The notes beneath the pieces are model-generated. The model had not been told where the DNA came from and ran no database searches. It saw nothing but the letters and a program-made list of their open reading frames with translations. A DNA stretch of 16,617 nt from Schizochytrium sp. CCTCC M209059 (taxonomy: Eukaryota; Sar; Bigyra; Thraustochytrida; Thraustochytriidae), in the NCBI GenBank assembly GCA_000818945.1, contig KN805373.1, positions 721,715 to 738,331 on the forward strand, read 5' to 3'. The stretch's first letter is position 1. Each line of letters begins with the position of its first letter. Shown in pieces: positions 6,480 to 14,959 of this stretch. Made by a program: the position numbers and the translations under genes.

Positions 6480-8078
6480 TCATGCTGCATCGGAAGATAC
6501 TGTAAAGGGCCGGAGAACCGCCTCGACGTGGTCGATACGCTCGTGCAAAAATTTGACCTCGTCCCTCATAGACCGCAACACCCGTTTCTGCCTTGCAATA
6601 ATGCTCGCCGCCGCGCGCGCCGACTTGGGTTCGCGCGGCCCAACGTCTGACGCGCTCTCTTGTGAGGTTCGACTCGGCTCGCGCTTGACGCTATCGGGCG
6701 TCCTTTGAACTGTATGCGGAGACGCCAGACGCTTCATACCAACAGAGGCAGACGTGGACCCCGCAGAGGTGACACGTTCTAATGTAGGCCTGTCCAAAGA
6801 CTTGGGCGCCGCCGGTGCGGCCGGTTTCCCCAGTGCAGGGGGGGCAGGTAGCGGAGTCGAATCAGGCGCGAGCGATCCCGTAAAAGAAGAGCTGGACGAA
6901 ATTAGTCGAGGCACAGGTTTGGGCTTGACGTCATCGTAAGATACGTGCTTGACCGGAAAGTTAGTGCCAGGGCCGCAATATTTGTCAAAGAGCGCGGGCC
7001 ATAAAATGCATGCATTGACCAAAACCACGCTCAACATCCACCGAAAGCGGAGAGCCTCCTCGTGCACGGGATGCTGTGCAGGATTGAACAAGGTGGCATT
7101 TTCCCAAACCAAATTGAGACCATGCAGCACCTCGGCAAAGAGCGCGTGCGGCCCCTGTGCCTCCAGAGCAGACGGCTGCTTCACGCGCGACTCGAGAGAT
7201 TTGAGCAACGTACCGAGATCCATCGGTTCCTTGACGACCTCGTGATAGCGCGGGACATCCTTGGAGACGGGCTCGCTGAACCATGCAAATTGATGCTTGT
7301 CGCGATGTACAAATTGGCCGACCATGCCGCACAAAACGCTTGCAACTTCAGCCGCTTGAAATGGCGGCGAGGGACGCTTGTCCGCAGGATCTTCCAAGGC
7401 ATCCAACGTGCTGACACGCACCAAGTCTGCTTGCACCAACGCGTTCATCATAAAGAACCTCTCCACGCTCAAGGGCACCCCGTCCTCGAGCTCCAGGACT
7501 TCAGTCGTTGCTTCATATGTGTCCACACCCGTCTCAAAGAGCCGCATGGCCAGCTCTCCCTTTCGGGACCCAACCTTTTTCACGGGAAGCGGAATTTTGA
7601 GTCGGGTTACTTCGTTTCGTAGAGCTGCCGCGCTTTTTGATCCTTCCGTGGACTGCATGCGGCTCAGGGTGCGTTGAGACAGCGCCGGGCCCTCTTTTTG
7701 CGTCTCGCTGGGCCGCCATTTCGTCGTCTTGGCGGCCGGGGCCACTTTGAAGCGAACGAGCACGTGGTTCTTGCTGTGATTCCCCTTCTTTTGCTTTTGA
7801 CACGCGTTGCACATGTCAAAGTCTTCGCAATCGGAGCACTCCCATCTGTATCCGCGAATGGGATACTTGTCGCAAACATCGCATTTGTACGCCGCAAAGT
7901 TCGGCCGCTTCGACAGCAGCGACGAAGTCGCCAACACGCGTGTCTCTTCGCCGTTCCTGCTCGTCAGCACCGTCGACGCGTCTGCGATCGGGCTTTCCAG
8001 GCTATCCAGCTGCTCGCCTGCCGTCGCCGTCGCCGTCGCCGTCGTCGAGGAGGACGAGGTCGCCGCGGTCGCCGACAT
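6480..8078 (-). CDS. ZZ zinc finger-SAP-bromodomain chromatin protein
   Basis: A 532-residue intronless frame starting at the ATG at 8078-8076 (A at -3) and ending in TGA at 6482-6480. After a low-complexity Ser/Thr/Ala N-terminus comes a ZZ finger (about 63-110) with ligands C66, C69, C81, C84, C90, C93, H101 and H105. ZZ fingers bind protein tails, including histone H3. Residues about 151-183 resemble a SAP motif (DNA binding) with its leucine/Gly-x-Lys-x-Glu-Leu pattern. A bromodomain spans about 240-365: a WF shelf (267-268) with EPV, then YHEVVKEPMDL (278-288), and NATLFNP (327-333), whose N332 matches the acetyl-lysine-binding Asn although the usual preceding Tyr is Phe. The tail is Pro/Ser-rich with a VKRE SUMO-type site (464-467) and a basic, coiled-coil-like end (about 485-522). 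No acetyltransferase domain is present, unlike p300/CBP. A nuclear acetyl-lysine reader is the likely role. Domain calls: ZZ and bromodomain strong, SAP moderate. Confidence 0.85.
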   Translation of the reverse strand: MSATAATSSSSTTATATATAGEQLDSLESPIADASTVLTSRNGEETRVLATSSLLSKRPNFAAYKCDVCDKYPIRGYRWECSDCEDFDMCNACQKQKKGNHSKNHVLVRFKVAPAAKTTKWRPSETQKEGPALSQRTLSRMQSTEGSKSAAALRNEVTRLKIPLPVKKVGSRKGELAMRLFETGVDTYEATTEVLELEDGVPLSVERFFMMNALVQADLVRVSTLDALEDPADKRPSPPFQAAEVASVLCGMVGQFVHRDKHQFAWFSEPVSKDVPRYHEVVKEPMDLGTLLKSLESRVKQPSALEAQGPHALFAEVLHGLNLVWENATLFNPAQHPVHEEALRFRWMLSVVLVNACILWPALFDKYCGPGTNFPVKHVSYDDVKPKPVPRLISSSSSFTGSLAPDSTPLPAPPALGKPAAPAAPKSLDRPTLERVTSAGSTSASVGMKRLASPHTVQRTPDSVKREPSRTSQESASDVGPREPKSARAAASIIARQKRVLRSMRDEVKFLHERIDHVEAVLRPFTVSSDAA

Positions 8079-8250
8079 CGTCAGGTTCCTTCACTCCACC
8101 AGAAGTAAGAAACCTGACGTGTGTGCGCAAGGGCTCCCGGGCCGCGCGCACGCGCAAAGATTTTGCCGCGGCCGGCGCTGCCGCAAACGCCCTTCTCGGA
8201 GCGCGCCGCCGCGCCGCAGCAGCAGCCGGAGTGCGCGCGGTACCCCGAAT

Positions 8251-8276
8251 GATCGATCGATCGATCGATCGATCGA
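8251..8276. repeat. (GATC)n array, 26 bp
   Basis: Six and a half perfect GATC units. The array is its own reverse complement and could extrude a cruciform. It lies about 175 bp upstream of the ZZ-bromodomain start. Confidence 0.92.
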
Positions 8277-8277
8277 G

Positions 8278-8298
8278 TGATTGATTGATTGATTGATT
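8278..8298. repeat. (TGAT)n array, 21 bp
   Basis: About five TGAT units directly after the GATC array. The related sequence suggests one array evolved from the other by point change and slippage. Confidence 0.9.
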
Positions 8299-8600
8299 CG
8301 CGTTTGATGTCCACTTGCACTTCGACTCTGTTCACTGGATGATTCAGTTTTTCTCCACTGTCGTCGATGGCGAATGTGAGTTTGTTGGCTGATTGCCATG
8401 ATGATGCGAGCGGCAGCCAAGTCGGGTATAGCCGGTCCCGAAGTGCGGCAGAGGCACTTTGTTCCACTTGCTGGAGCTCGATTACCGACTTGCGGGGACG
8501 CGCACAGAGCAGAGTGGTGCGAGTGCGGGCTTCACGTATCCTCGACTCACACGAGCGCCAGTCCCTCTTCCTTCGCTGCAGCCGGCGCGCGCCGCCTTCG

Positions 8601-8654
8601 CACAGCGCAGCGCAGAGCAGCGCAGAGCAGCGTAGCGCAGCGCAGCGCAGAGTA
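8601..8654. repeat. CGCAG pentamer repeats
   Basis: About ten imperfect CGCAG/AGCAG pentamers in the upstream region of the RING gene. Confidence 0.8.
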
Positions 8655-8830
8655 GAGCTTGGCCCTCGACGCGATAGTTCCTCTGACCGTCGGCCTCATC
8701 TCGCGCATCGTCTCATCACGAGCAAGTCGGGAGTTCCCTCTGGATCGACGCGAGAGTTCGGCCGGCTTATCCGCCCCGCCGACGGCGACGGCGAGCTCGA
8801 CGACGCTGCGCGCCCCGCGACTTGCAAAAG

Positions 8831-9975
8831 ATGTTCATCCCGGCCTCGCGTCTCGCGTCCCCAACCCAAAGGCAAGACCACACTGGCGAGGATGGCACGA
8901 CTTCAAGTACCTCGACGTCTCGAGGAGACGCCACAGACGTGGAAGCTGGCAACATGGGCTCCTCGAGCGCAGAAACGAACGGAACACAGAACCCCGATGC
9001 GCCCTCGCGCGCCGAGATGCACTACCACATGTACGTGGAAGGCGAGGGTCAAATGTCCACCATATTTCAAGCCATGACAAAAGACCCCGTCAAGATTTGC
9101 TGCGGCCTCGTGCTTGTGTTCGTGGCAAGCCTCGCCGCTTCACTGACAATCATTGGTCTTCACTTTGAGGAAATCCGTGAGCACCCGCTGTCGGCGCTTT
9201 CCATCAGCATGCTCTTGCTGCTCCAGACCCAGGTCGCCTGGCGTTGGTTCACCCTCGTCCGAATTCGCAAGTACGATTATGCACCAAGTACCGTTGTGAT
9301 CAAGACATTGGGCTTCATTCGCAACTTGAGCCCATGGGTCTGGATTCTCAGTGCCATGATGGTGCATAATGACGGCGCAATTGGGACCTTGTTTTGGTGG
9401 CTCTTCTGGATCCACCTTGTTGTTCTCGACTACTTCTTTACGATTGTCATCTTCATCTTTGTCGCCCTCAGCATCATCGTCCTTCCCTTTTGGCTGCCGT
9501 ACACGTGGATGAAGCCGAAGGGGGTTCCCAAGCGAATCATCAACAAGCTTCCTGTCGAAAAGTTTGACCCGGCATCTTTTGCAGAGAATGGCTATTCTCT
9601 CGAATGTTCCATTTGTATTACCGAGTTTGAGCCCAACGAAGAGCTGCGTCGATTGCCATGCGACCACTTTTTCCATAAAGATTGCGTCGATACATGGCTC
9701 AACCAGAATGCCACTTGCCCCATGTGCCGCAATGACATTTCAAACACCGTCGAGCCCGATCGAAGCAGGGCAACAAACAGCGAGGCTGATTCACAAAGCG
9801 AGCGGCGGAATGCTGATGGCTCCATGACCAGATCAGTGCAAATCGTTCACACGGGCCCCATCACAGCGCAAGCCTCTTCGACAACCACCTTTTCAGAACG
9901 ACAGGCAAATCAGAGTTTTCGGTTTAATGTTGATGAGCGCGACTTGCCGAACACTCGCGAGAACAACAACAATAT

Positions 9976-10011
<36 letters not shown>

Positions 10012-10162
10012 CGGTAGCGGTAGCGGTAACAACATCAACTCTACCGCCAACAACAACAACAGCAACAACAACAATAACAACAACGACCCAAGCAATAATA
10101 ACGACAATGGCGACGATAGTAGTGATGACGACGGACGCTACGAGCGCGTGCAAGTTGTGTGA
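8831..10162 (+). CDS. Multi-spanning membrane RING-H2 E3 ubiquitin ligase
   Basis: A 443-residue protein; the ATG at 8831 (A at -3) is the first ATG of the frame. A Ser/Thr-rich cytosolic N-terminus (1-87) is followed by hydrophobic spans at about 89-110, 119-140, 167-192 and 194-224, so about four membrane crossings. A canonical C3H2C3 RING-H2 finger follows at 259-299: C259, C262, C277, H279, H282, C285, C296 and C299, with the typical Trp at 289 before NATCPMC. RING-H2 fingers recruit an E2 and promote ubiquitin transfer. The architecture matches plant-type RING-H2 ligases with several membrane spans followed by the finger, and an endomembrane quality-control or trafficking role is inferred. 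The tail (about 377-435) is low complexity: a 12-Ser run, Ser-Gly repeats, Asn tracts and an acidic patch. Substrates cannot be deduced. The next gene follows on the same strand after 264 bp. Confidence 0.88.
9977..10105 (+). repeat. Coding low-complexity tract: (AGC)n, (GGTAGC)n, (AAC/AAT)n
   Basis: About eleven AGC triplets (poly-Ser), three GGTAGC units (Ser-Gly) and a long AAC/AAT tract (poly-Asn) inside the RING gene. All are in triplets, so length changes would keep the frame. Confidence 0.9.
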
Positions 10163-10426
10163 TTTCCGTGTGTACATATATCTTTTTTGCTACTCATCAT
10201 CGTTGTCAACATCGTCACCTTTATCATGGACCTTGCTCCCAGCCGCGAGTATCTTTCGCAATTCCATTGCTGGCGAAAAGTCTATATCTCGTTATGGTGC
10301 AGACACTCACAGCTGAGTCAAGAACCGTGATATACGAACACTCATAGTCAATCAAAATAATGGGAAAGAAGAAGGCAACAGACGAACATTGACAAACAAG
10401 CAAACAAACACACTTGAGGCTTCACC
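10163..10426. other. Short spacer between RING and GT32 genes
   Basis: 264 bp that must hold the RING 3' end and the GT32 promoter and 5' leader. AT-richer than the flanking genes; no clear TATA box, terminator or small gene recognised. Confidence 0.5.
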
Positions 10427-11581
10427 ATGTTATCCAGACGGCCAGCGCGTGCCACGAGCGGCGGCGCGCAGGCGTACGACGGAGGAGAAGGCGGCAGCGT
10501 AGCCGTCGATATCGGCAGTGGGCCCGAAGATGTTCTTCGCGCAGCAGAACGAGCGCACCTGCTGCACGAAGATGACAGTGGCAGCATTGTCACCTCCAAG
10601 TTTGCGAGTATCGCGGGCCTACGGGGCGCGTCAGATCGCGACTGGCAAAGCAAACTAGCACGCGCGCTACGGTGGATCGCCCTCGCGCTGCTGGCTATTG
10701 CTGTACTTAACACCTTGTACTTGACGGGCGCGTGGCTCTTCTTTACAAGCCCCTGTGACGTTGCGCTACGCACCCAAGTGCAACTTGCACGCGAACCGCG
10801 CAAGGGACTCGCGCTGAGCACACCCTCTTCTGTGGCTCGTGGGGTGCCCAAAATTATTCACCAGCAGTGGAAAAATGAGATTGTACCCGAGGGTGACTTT
10901 ACTAAATACCACAATCTCTGGAAAACATACTTTCCTGAGCCAGAGTTTACGCACATGCTTTGGACAGACGAGTCAGGACGCGCTCTCATCGCCAAGGACT
11001 TTCCTTGGTTTTTGGAGGCGTACGACAACTTTTACATGAATATTCAACGCGCTGACGCCGTGCGGTACTTTGTCCTTTACAAGTATGGCGGCATCTACGC
11101 CGATTTGGATTACGAGCCATTTACAAACTTTTGGGAACACATCCCGCAAGACCGTGTAAGCCTCATCGAGTCCCCTTACAAGATCAACGAACAAGTACAG
11201 AACAGTCTCATGGCTGGTCCCAAGGGCGACCCATTCTGGAATGTCACCTTTTCCATCATGTACGAGCGGCGCAAGAGCCACAAGGTTCTCAGCTCGACCG
11301 GCCCGTCCATGGTCGACGAGGCCATGCGCCGCGCTCCGGACACCACATGGTACCACATGCTTCCATGCGAAAACTTTCATCGGATTCCTCTGGGTGAGGC
11401 TGGCAAGAACGCGCCTGGACTCAGCCGATTTGCCCGCGCGCTCATGGCATACTCGCCTCTTGTCAAGACTTGCGGCGACTGGCATCGCAGAGACGACTGC
11501 CAGTTTGGTCTGCACCATAATGCTGTCTCGTACATGTCCAACATGGGCGACGGTATGTTTGAGTTTCTCTTTAACTTTTAA
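10427..11581 (+). CDS. GT32-family glycosyltransferase, type II membrane protein
   Basis: A 384-residue protein starting at ATG 10427 in a strong context (ACCATG). A polar N-terminal tail (1-80) and one hydrophobic span (about 83-106) give a type II Golgi-like topology. The catalytic domain (about 138-370) opens with VPKIIHQQWKNE (140-151), then has LWTDE, FPWFLEAYDNF, and the core RADAVRYFVLYKYGGIYADLD (208-228) with the DXD metal/nucleotide-sugar motif at D226-L-D228. MAGPKGDPFW (262-271) and a late HH pair (363-364) complete the GT32 pattern seen in mannosyl-inositolphosphorylceramide synthases and OCH1-type mannosyltransferases. Sugar donor and acceptor are not decidable; MIPC-like mannosyl transfer is the best guess. 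The last nine residues (MFEFLFNF and preceding Gly) lie downstream of a good 5' splice site at 11553, so the C-terminus may differ if an intron is removed. The stop TAA lies 180 bp before the convergent gene's stop. Confidence 0.88.
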   Translation: MLSRRPARATSGGAQAYDGGEGGSVAVDIGSGPEDVLRAAERAHLLHEDDSGSIVTSKFASIAGLRGASDRDWQSKLARALRWIALALLAIAVLNTLYLTGAWLFFTSPCDVALRTQVQLAREPRKGLALSTPSSVARGVPKIIHQQWKNEIVPEGDFTKYHNLWKTYFPEPEFTHMLWTDESGRALIAKDFPWFLEAYDNFYMNIQRADAVRYFVLYKYGGIYADLDYEPFTNFWEHIPQDRVSLIESPYKINEQVQNSLMAGPKGDPFWNVTFSIMYERRKSHKVLSSTGPSMVDEAMRRAPDTTWYHMLPCENFHRIPLGEAGKNAPGLSRFARALMAYSPLVKTCGDWHRRDDCQFGLHHNAVSYMSNMGDGMFEFLFNF

Positions 11582-11641
11582 ACATTCATCACATTGGCGA
11601 TCGGCGTTTTCCCTCTTCACATGCTTGCTCTTCCTCTTTAG
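11553..11641 (+). other. Possible 89-bp intron at the 3' end of the GT32 gene
   Basis: The GT32 frame reads through GTATGT at 11553 and stops 9 codons later. At 11640-11641 a 3' splice-site-like TTTAG follows a pyrimidine-rich run (CTTGCTCTTCCTCTTTAG). Removal joins exon 1 in phase 1 to a downstream frame running to TAG at 11839-11841, adding about 66 mostly basic residues. That extension uses AT-richer codons (AGA, AAA, TCA, TAT) than exon 1 and overlaps the convergent gene by about 80 bp, which argues against it being coding. Confidence 0.35.
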
Positions 11642-11761
11642 CCTCTTCATTTGTGAGAAAATCATATTCATGCATGATCGACTGCGGTGGTAGCGGCAGC
11701 GGTAGCGGCGGCATTGATCCTCGGCAAGTGTACCCCGCTCCTTTCAAGAAAAGGACACGAC

Positions 11762-14509
11762 TCATGCCACATCTAAATCGCTTGGCACGCCTTCACGCTC
11801 ATGTGTTGGCCCAGAAGACCCTGTCACGGAAGGGCCAATAGAGGTCAGGTTTGAGTGCGAAAAAAGACGCGGCTCCGACACGCCAGCGCCTTGATCCTGC
11901 AAAAGATCGCGCAGTGAGCTCTGCAGCTGCTGAATGTGAGTGTGCAGCTCCTTGCCCGCGTGCATGCGATAGAGATTGGGCGTCAGTTCGCGTGAGTTGC
12001 TATACACGACGAGCGCTACGATATTAAAGAGAATGAGTGAAACAAGAAAAGAAAAGAGTCGCCACATGCCATCATGTATGCAGAGATTCGCAATACTTGC
12101 CCCAAAATCAGCGCCAAGCCCTGAGCACTGGGTAGTAGCGATCAAGTCGCTGTAAAAGCCCGAGGTGGTGTACATTTCGGCATCGCAGCCTAAACTACTT
12201 CCATTTGATGCCTGCAGACTCTGCACAAGCTCCAAATGTGCTCTGTTTGCTTGAATGACGGTGAAGGTGTACGGATTAAAGACCAATGACGTCGTGTAGC
12301 AGTTGGAGAGGTATGCGCCCACATTGAACTCGCTCACAGACGATACTGTACGGTTCAGATCCGTCAGCTCCTGCGTAAAGACTCGTTGGTAATTATAAAT
12401 GTGGCCTTGGTCCTGGGCTGCGGCGGAAGAAAGGTAGTTGGCTTCCGTCGTATTCACTTGGACAAAGCTGGGACGAAAACATGCATCTGCCAGCACAGAG
12501 AGGAGAACAACGAAGAGCCCAATCGCAACCCAGCTCATGCATGAGACGAAGATGACCAGAGGCCGCAGACAGCGGCCAAGGCAAAAGGACGGTTGCTGAC
12601 AAATCACCTTTTCCTCGCCCCATGTAAAGCGGCAATACGTCAGAACCCCCGACCAGATGGAACTGAGCACCATGATGCACAGACAAGCATTGAGTGCCTG
12701 CCATACGATGTAAACACCCTCTCGCAGGCCCCCAAGAAAATTGAGGTTTGCTGGCAAGATGTTGATCGCGTTCACCAGGCTCAGATACTCATTCAACTCC
12801 TGCAGTTCCGTCTCCACCAGATCGCTTTCTGTGCTGGAGAGGATCGAGCCGCAACTCGATTCGAAATTTTCGACAATGTTTAGATTGGCTTCGCCCAGTG
12901 CAGTAGCCCTTTGAAAGATATTTTCCGCATGGTCAGCCCCATCTTGAAACTCCTGCAGCACATCGTAGAACGCAAGGCTCAGTGTGATGCCGATGGGAAC
13001 TTCGACGAGCGCGAGAACGAGCAGGAAGATAAGGAATGCCCTTTTGAAAAGGCTACTGGGCGTTAGCGTCTTTTCAAGGCGCTTGTCAAACTCCATGATT
13101 TCCTGCCGCAGTCGGAGCGCCTCTTTCCGCTTTTCGCGTGATGATAGCCCTTGCACCCCAAGCGAGCTGTGGCCCGAGACGGCACTCATTTGCATGAGCC
13201 TTGAGTGACGCGTGTCGCGCGAGTACGCCTCCGATGCTGCAGGGCCATCTGGCTGCGGATTGCGAATTGAAGATCGAGGCAAGCAGCACATGCACCCCAG
13301 TGGCTGGCAATTTTTTTCGCAGCACGTTTTTTTCAATTCGACACTTGCGTCAGACTCGGTGTCCATGTGCTCGCTCGCATCCGTCAATGCTCCATGATCC
13401 CCGTAACGCTCATCGTGCTCCTCGTCTTCGTCGTCATCAAAGGAAGCAGGCGCGTTTGCAAGTGGCGCGTGTTCGCTTGACCGAGCGCTGTACATGTCCG
13501 ATTGTCGGCGCAGCGTACTGCTGATCGACTGCGAAAGCTCCACCTCTTGAGTAGACCGCGCCCGCCTCAGGTTATTCCGCCGCGTTCCTAACGAGCTATT
13601 CGGTCGATCCGTGCCGCCCGAGGAAAGATCGCCTGCAAATCCAGTTGCTGCTCTGCGCTGGTAGGCTTTTCGTCGAAGGCGCCTTTTACGCTTGCGCCGC
13701 AAGTTACGAACACCGCGACCAATATGACGAAGTAGCGCAACAAAAGGTTCGAAAAAGAGAACGAGGCAAGCGATGGCGACCAGTGGGACTGCTGTTAGGA
13801 GCAGGCTCGTGAGATAAGTTCCGTACGACGCAGACTTTGGATAGACAAAAACGTGGTCATTGAGAATGCGCGGAAAATCGTAAAATACAAGTGCATACCA
13901 CGGCTGCGTGTACCACTCTGGGTCTCGGCAATTAAAGGCGAACCATGCAATCTGAGAAAATACTGGGGCCGACCCCCACATGGTCGTATTCCAGTTTTCT
14001 GGTATTCCTGTGCTATTGTTGACAAAGCCCGTGTAGTCGGCACCAGGGCTCGTGTATAGTAAAGATGTGTTTTCAAACAAGGTCACCGTGTCGCTGCTTG
14101 CGTCGTAATCAAAGCTTCCCGTGTACGCTACGACAGGAGAAGCCAAGAGGTCGCTACGTGAGAAAATACAGAATCCTTCCATGTTCACCGCGGTTGCGTT
14201 CGAGGAAATGCTGTCGGGCTGGGGGCTGTACATTGCGGTGTCGTCTGTTGCAGGAATGATCCGCAGCGGGCCGCAACGCACGTCTGCGAGCACAGAAATT
14301 GACTCGGGCTCGACACTGGTGATGCGCGCCGAGGCCCCGGCATCGATGGCGCTCAAAGTTCCCTCGGAGAACTCCAGCGCGACACGTCTTCCAGCTTGAC
14401 CGGGAGACACGTACAGCACATTTTGAAGGATGTCCTCGAAGCCGCCACCTTGCAATGCGCCGTTGGCCGGGTACGCAAAGCCCGGCGCCTCGGGCCGTCC
14501 GGTGCTCAT
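11762..14509 (-). CDS. Large unrecognised five-span membrane protein
   Basis: A 915-residue uninterrupted frame from ATG 14509-14507 (A at -3) to TGA 11764-11762. I do not recognise the family. Hydrophobic spans lie at about 231-258, 489-515, 598-624, 650-676 and 815-837. The N-terminal 230 residues have four N-glycosylation sequons (N104, N147, N165, N174), so they look extracellular or luminal. A strongly basic stretch (about 261-286) after span 1 marks the cytosolic side. The long cytosolic linker (260-488) holds Ser/Arg-rich segments, an acidic patch (357-369) and a Cys cluster (C396, C397, C401, C406, C408, C409). Spans 2-5 enclose two outer loops of about 80 and 138 residues; the second has three sequons (N686, N719, N769) and several Cys. 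The topology recalls five-span proteins such as tweety, prominin or Prm1, but no sequence similarity is claimed. No signal peptide precedes the N-terminal domain. It is convergent with the GT32 gene and divergent from the Cys-rich gene. Confidence 0.8.
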   Translation of the reverse strand: MSTGRPEAPGFAYPANGALQGGGFEDILQNVLYVSPGQAGRRVALEFSEGTLSAIDAGASARITSVEPESISVLADVRCGPLRIIPATDDTAMYSPQPDSISSNATAVNMEGFCIFSRSDLLASPVVAYTGSFDYDASSDTVTLFENTSLLYTSPGADYTGFVNNSTGIPENWNTTMWGSAPVFSQIAWFAFNCRDPEWYTQPWYALVFYDFPRILNDHVFVYPKSASYGTYLTSLLLTAVPLVAIACLVLFFEPFVALLRHIGRGVRNLRRKRKRRLRRKAYQRRAATGFAGDLSSGGTDRPNSSLGTRRNNLRRARSTQEVELSQSISSTLRRQSDMYSARSSEHAPLANAPASFDDDEDEEHDERYGDHGALTDASEHMDTESDASVELKKTCCEKNCQPLGCMCCLPRSSIRNPQPDGPAASEAYSRDTRHSRLMQMSAVSGHSSLGVQGLSSREKRKEALRLRQEIMEFDKRLEKTLTPSSLFKRAFLIFLLVLALVEVPIGITLSLAFYDVLQEFQDGADHAENIFQRATALGEANLNIVENFESSCGSILSSTESDLVETELQELNEYLSLVNAINILPANLNFLGGLREGVYIVWQALNACLCIMVLSSIWSGVLTYCRFTWGEEKVICQQPSFCLGRCLRPLVIFVSCMSWVAIGLFVVLLSVLADACFRPSFVQVNTTEANYLSSAAAQDQGHIYNYQRVFTQELTDLNRTVSSVSEFNVGAYLSNCYTTSLVFNPYTFTVIQANRAHLELVQSLQASNGSSLGCDAEMYTTSGFYSDLIATTQCSGLGADFGASIANLCIHDGMWRLFSFLVSLILFNIVALVVYSNSRELTPNLYRMHAGKELHTHIQQLQSSLRDLLQDQGAGVSEPRLFSHSNLTSIGPSVTGSSGPTHEREGVPSDLDVA

Positions 14510-14959
14510 CTTCTACACGCGTGCGCGCGGTAAGGGCCCCCCAAAAAAAGAAAAAATACTTGCGCTCGCAGCCCGCCTGCTGCTGCTGAGCAGGCGGGAA
14601 GGGGAACACGCGCACCGAGCTGATCGGCTGCGGCCTGTGCGCTTCGCTTCGCTTCGCTTCGCGCCGCGCCGCGCCGCACCGCGCCGAGCAAGGGATCTAT
14701 TTAGTTTGACTTGATTGGTTTTTTCGTTTGCTCAAAAAGTTGCGAGAGCAAACCGAGCAAAGCAAACCATGCCTGCAAAAATCTAACCTCCTCGCGCTCG
14801 CAGCGGCGTAGGACGAGACAAGTTGGCTGGCGGGCGGGAGGAATCCTTTGCGCGCCCCTGGGAGGCCGCGCGGTCTTGGCAGAGCCCCTCTTTTGCCTTT
14901 TCTTCTTCTTGTTGTTGTCCTGGCGGAAAGCAGGCGTACTCCGAGCAACTTTTTGCGAG
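14510..14959. promoter_or_regulatory. Divergent upstream region of five-span and Cys-rich genes
   Basis: 450 bp between divergent start codons. Immediately upstream of the minus-strand start are a purine/A run on the plus strand and GC repeats. No in-frame ATG or convincing signal-peptide exon for the minus-strand gene is seen in the first 200 bp. Confidence 0.5.
14640..14687. repeat. (GCTTC)n and (GCGCC)n pentamer repeats
   Basis: About four GCTTC units followed by four GCGCC/GCACC units in the divergent spacer. Confidence 0.8.

Larger units (their letters stand above)
8079..8830. promoter_or_regulatory. Divergent upstream region of ZZ-bromodomain and RING genes
   Basis: 752 bp separate the divergent start codons, so both promoters and 5' leaders must lie here unless they overlap coding DNA. 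It contains a self-complementary GATC array, a TGAT array and CGCAG repeats, listed separately. No convincing TATA box could be assigned. Confidence 0.5.

Noticed and set aside
10973..11671. 232-codon minus-strand frame opposite the GT32 gene
   Set aside because: Antisense to the catalytic core with its DXD motif; no domain of its own.
14711..14959. Upstream extension of the Cys-rich frame with a hydrophobic stretch
   Set aside because: It contains no ATG; the hydrophobic run would need a TTG start, which is not expected in a eukaryote.
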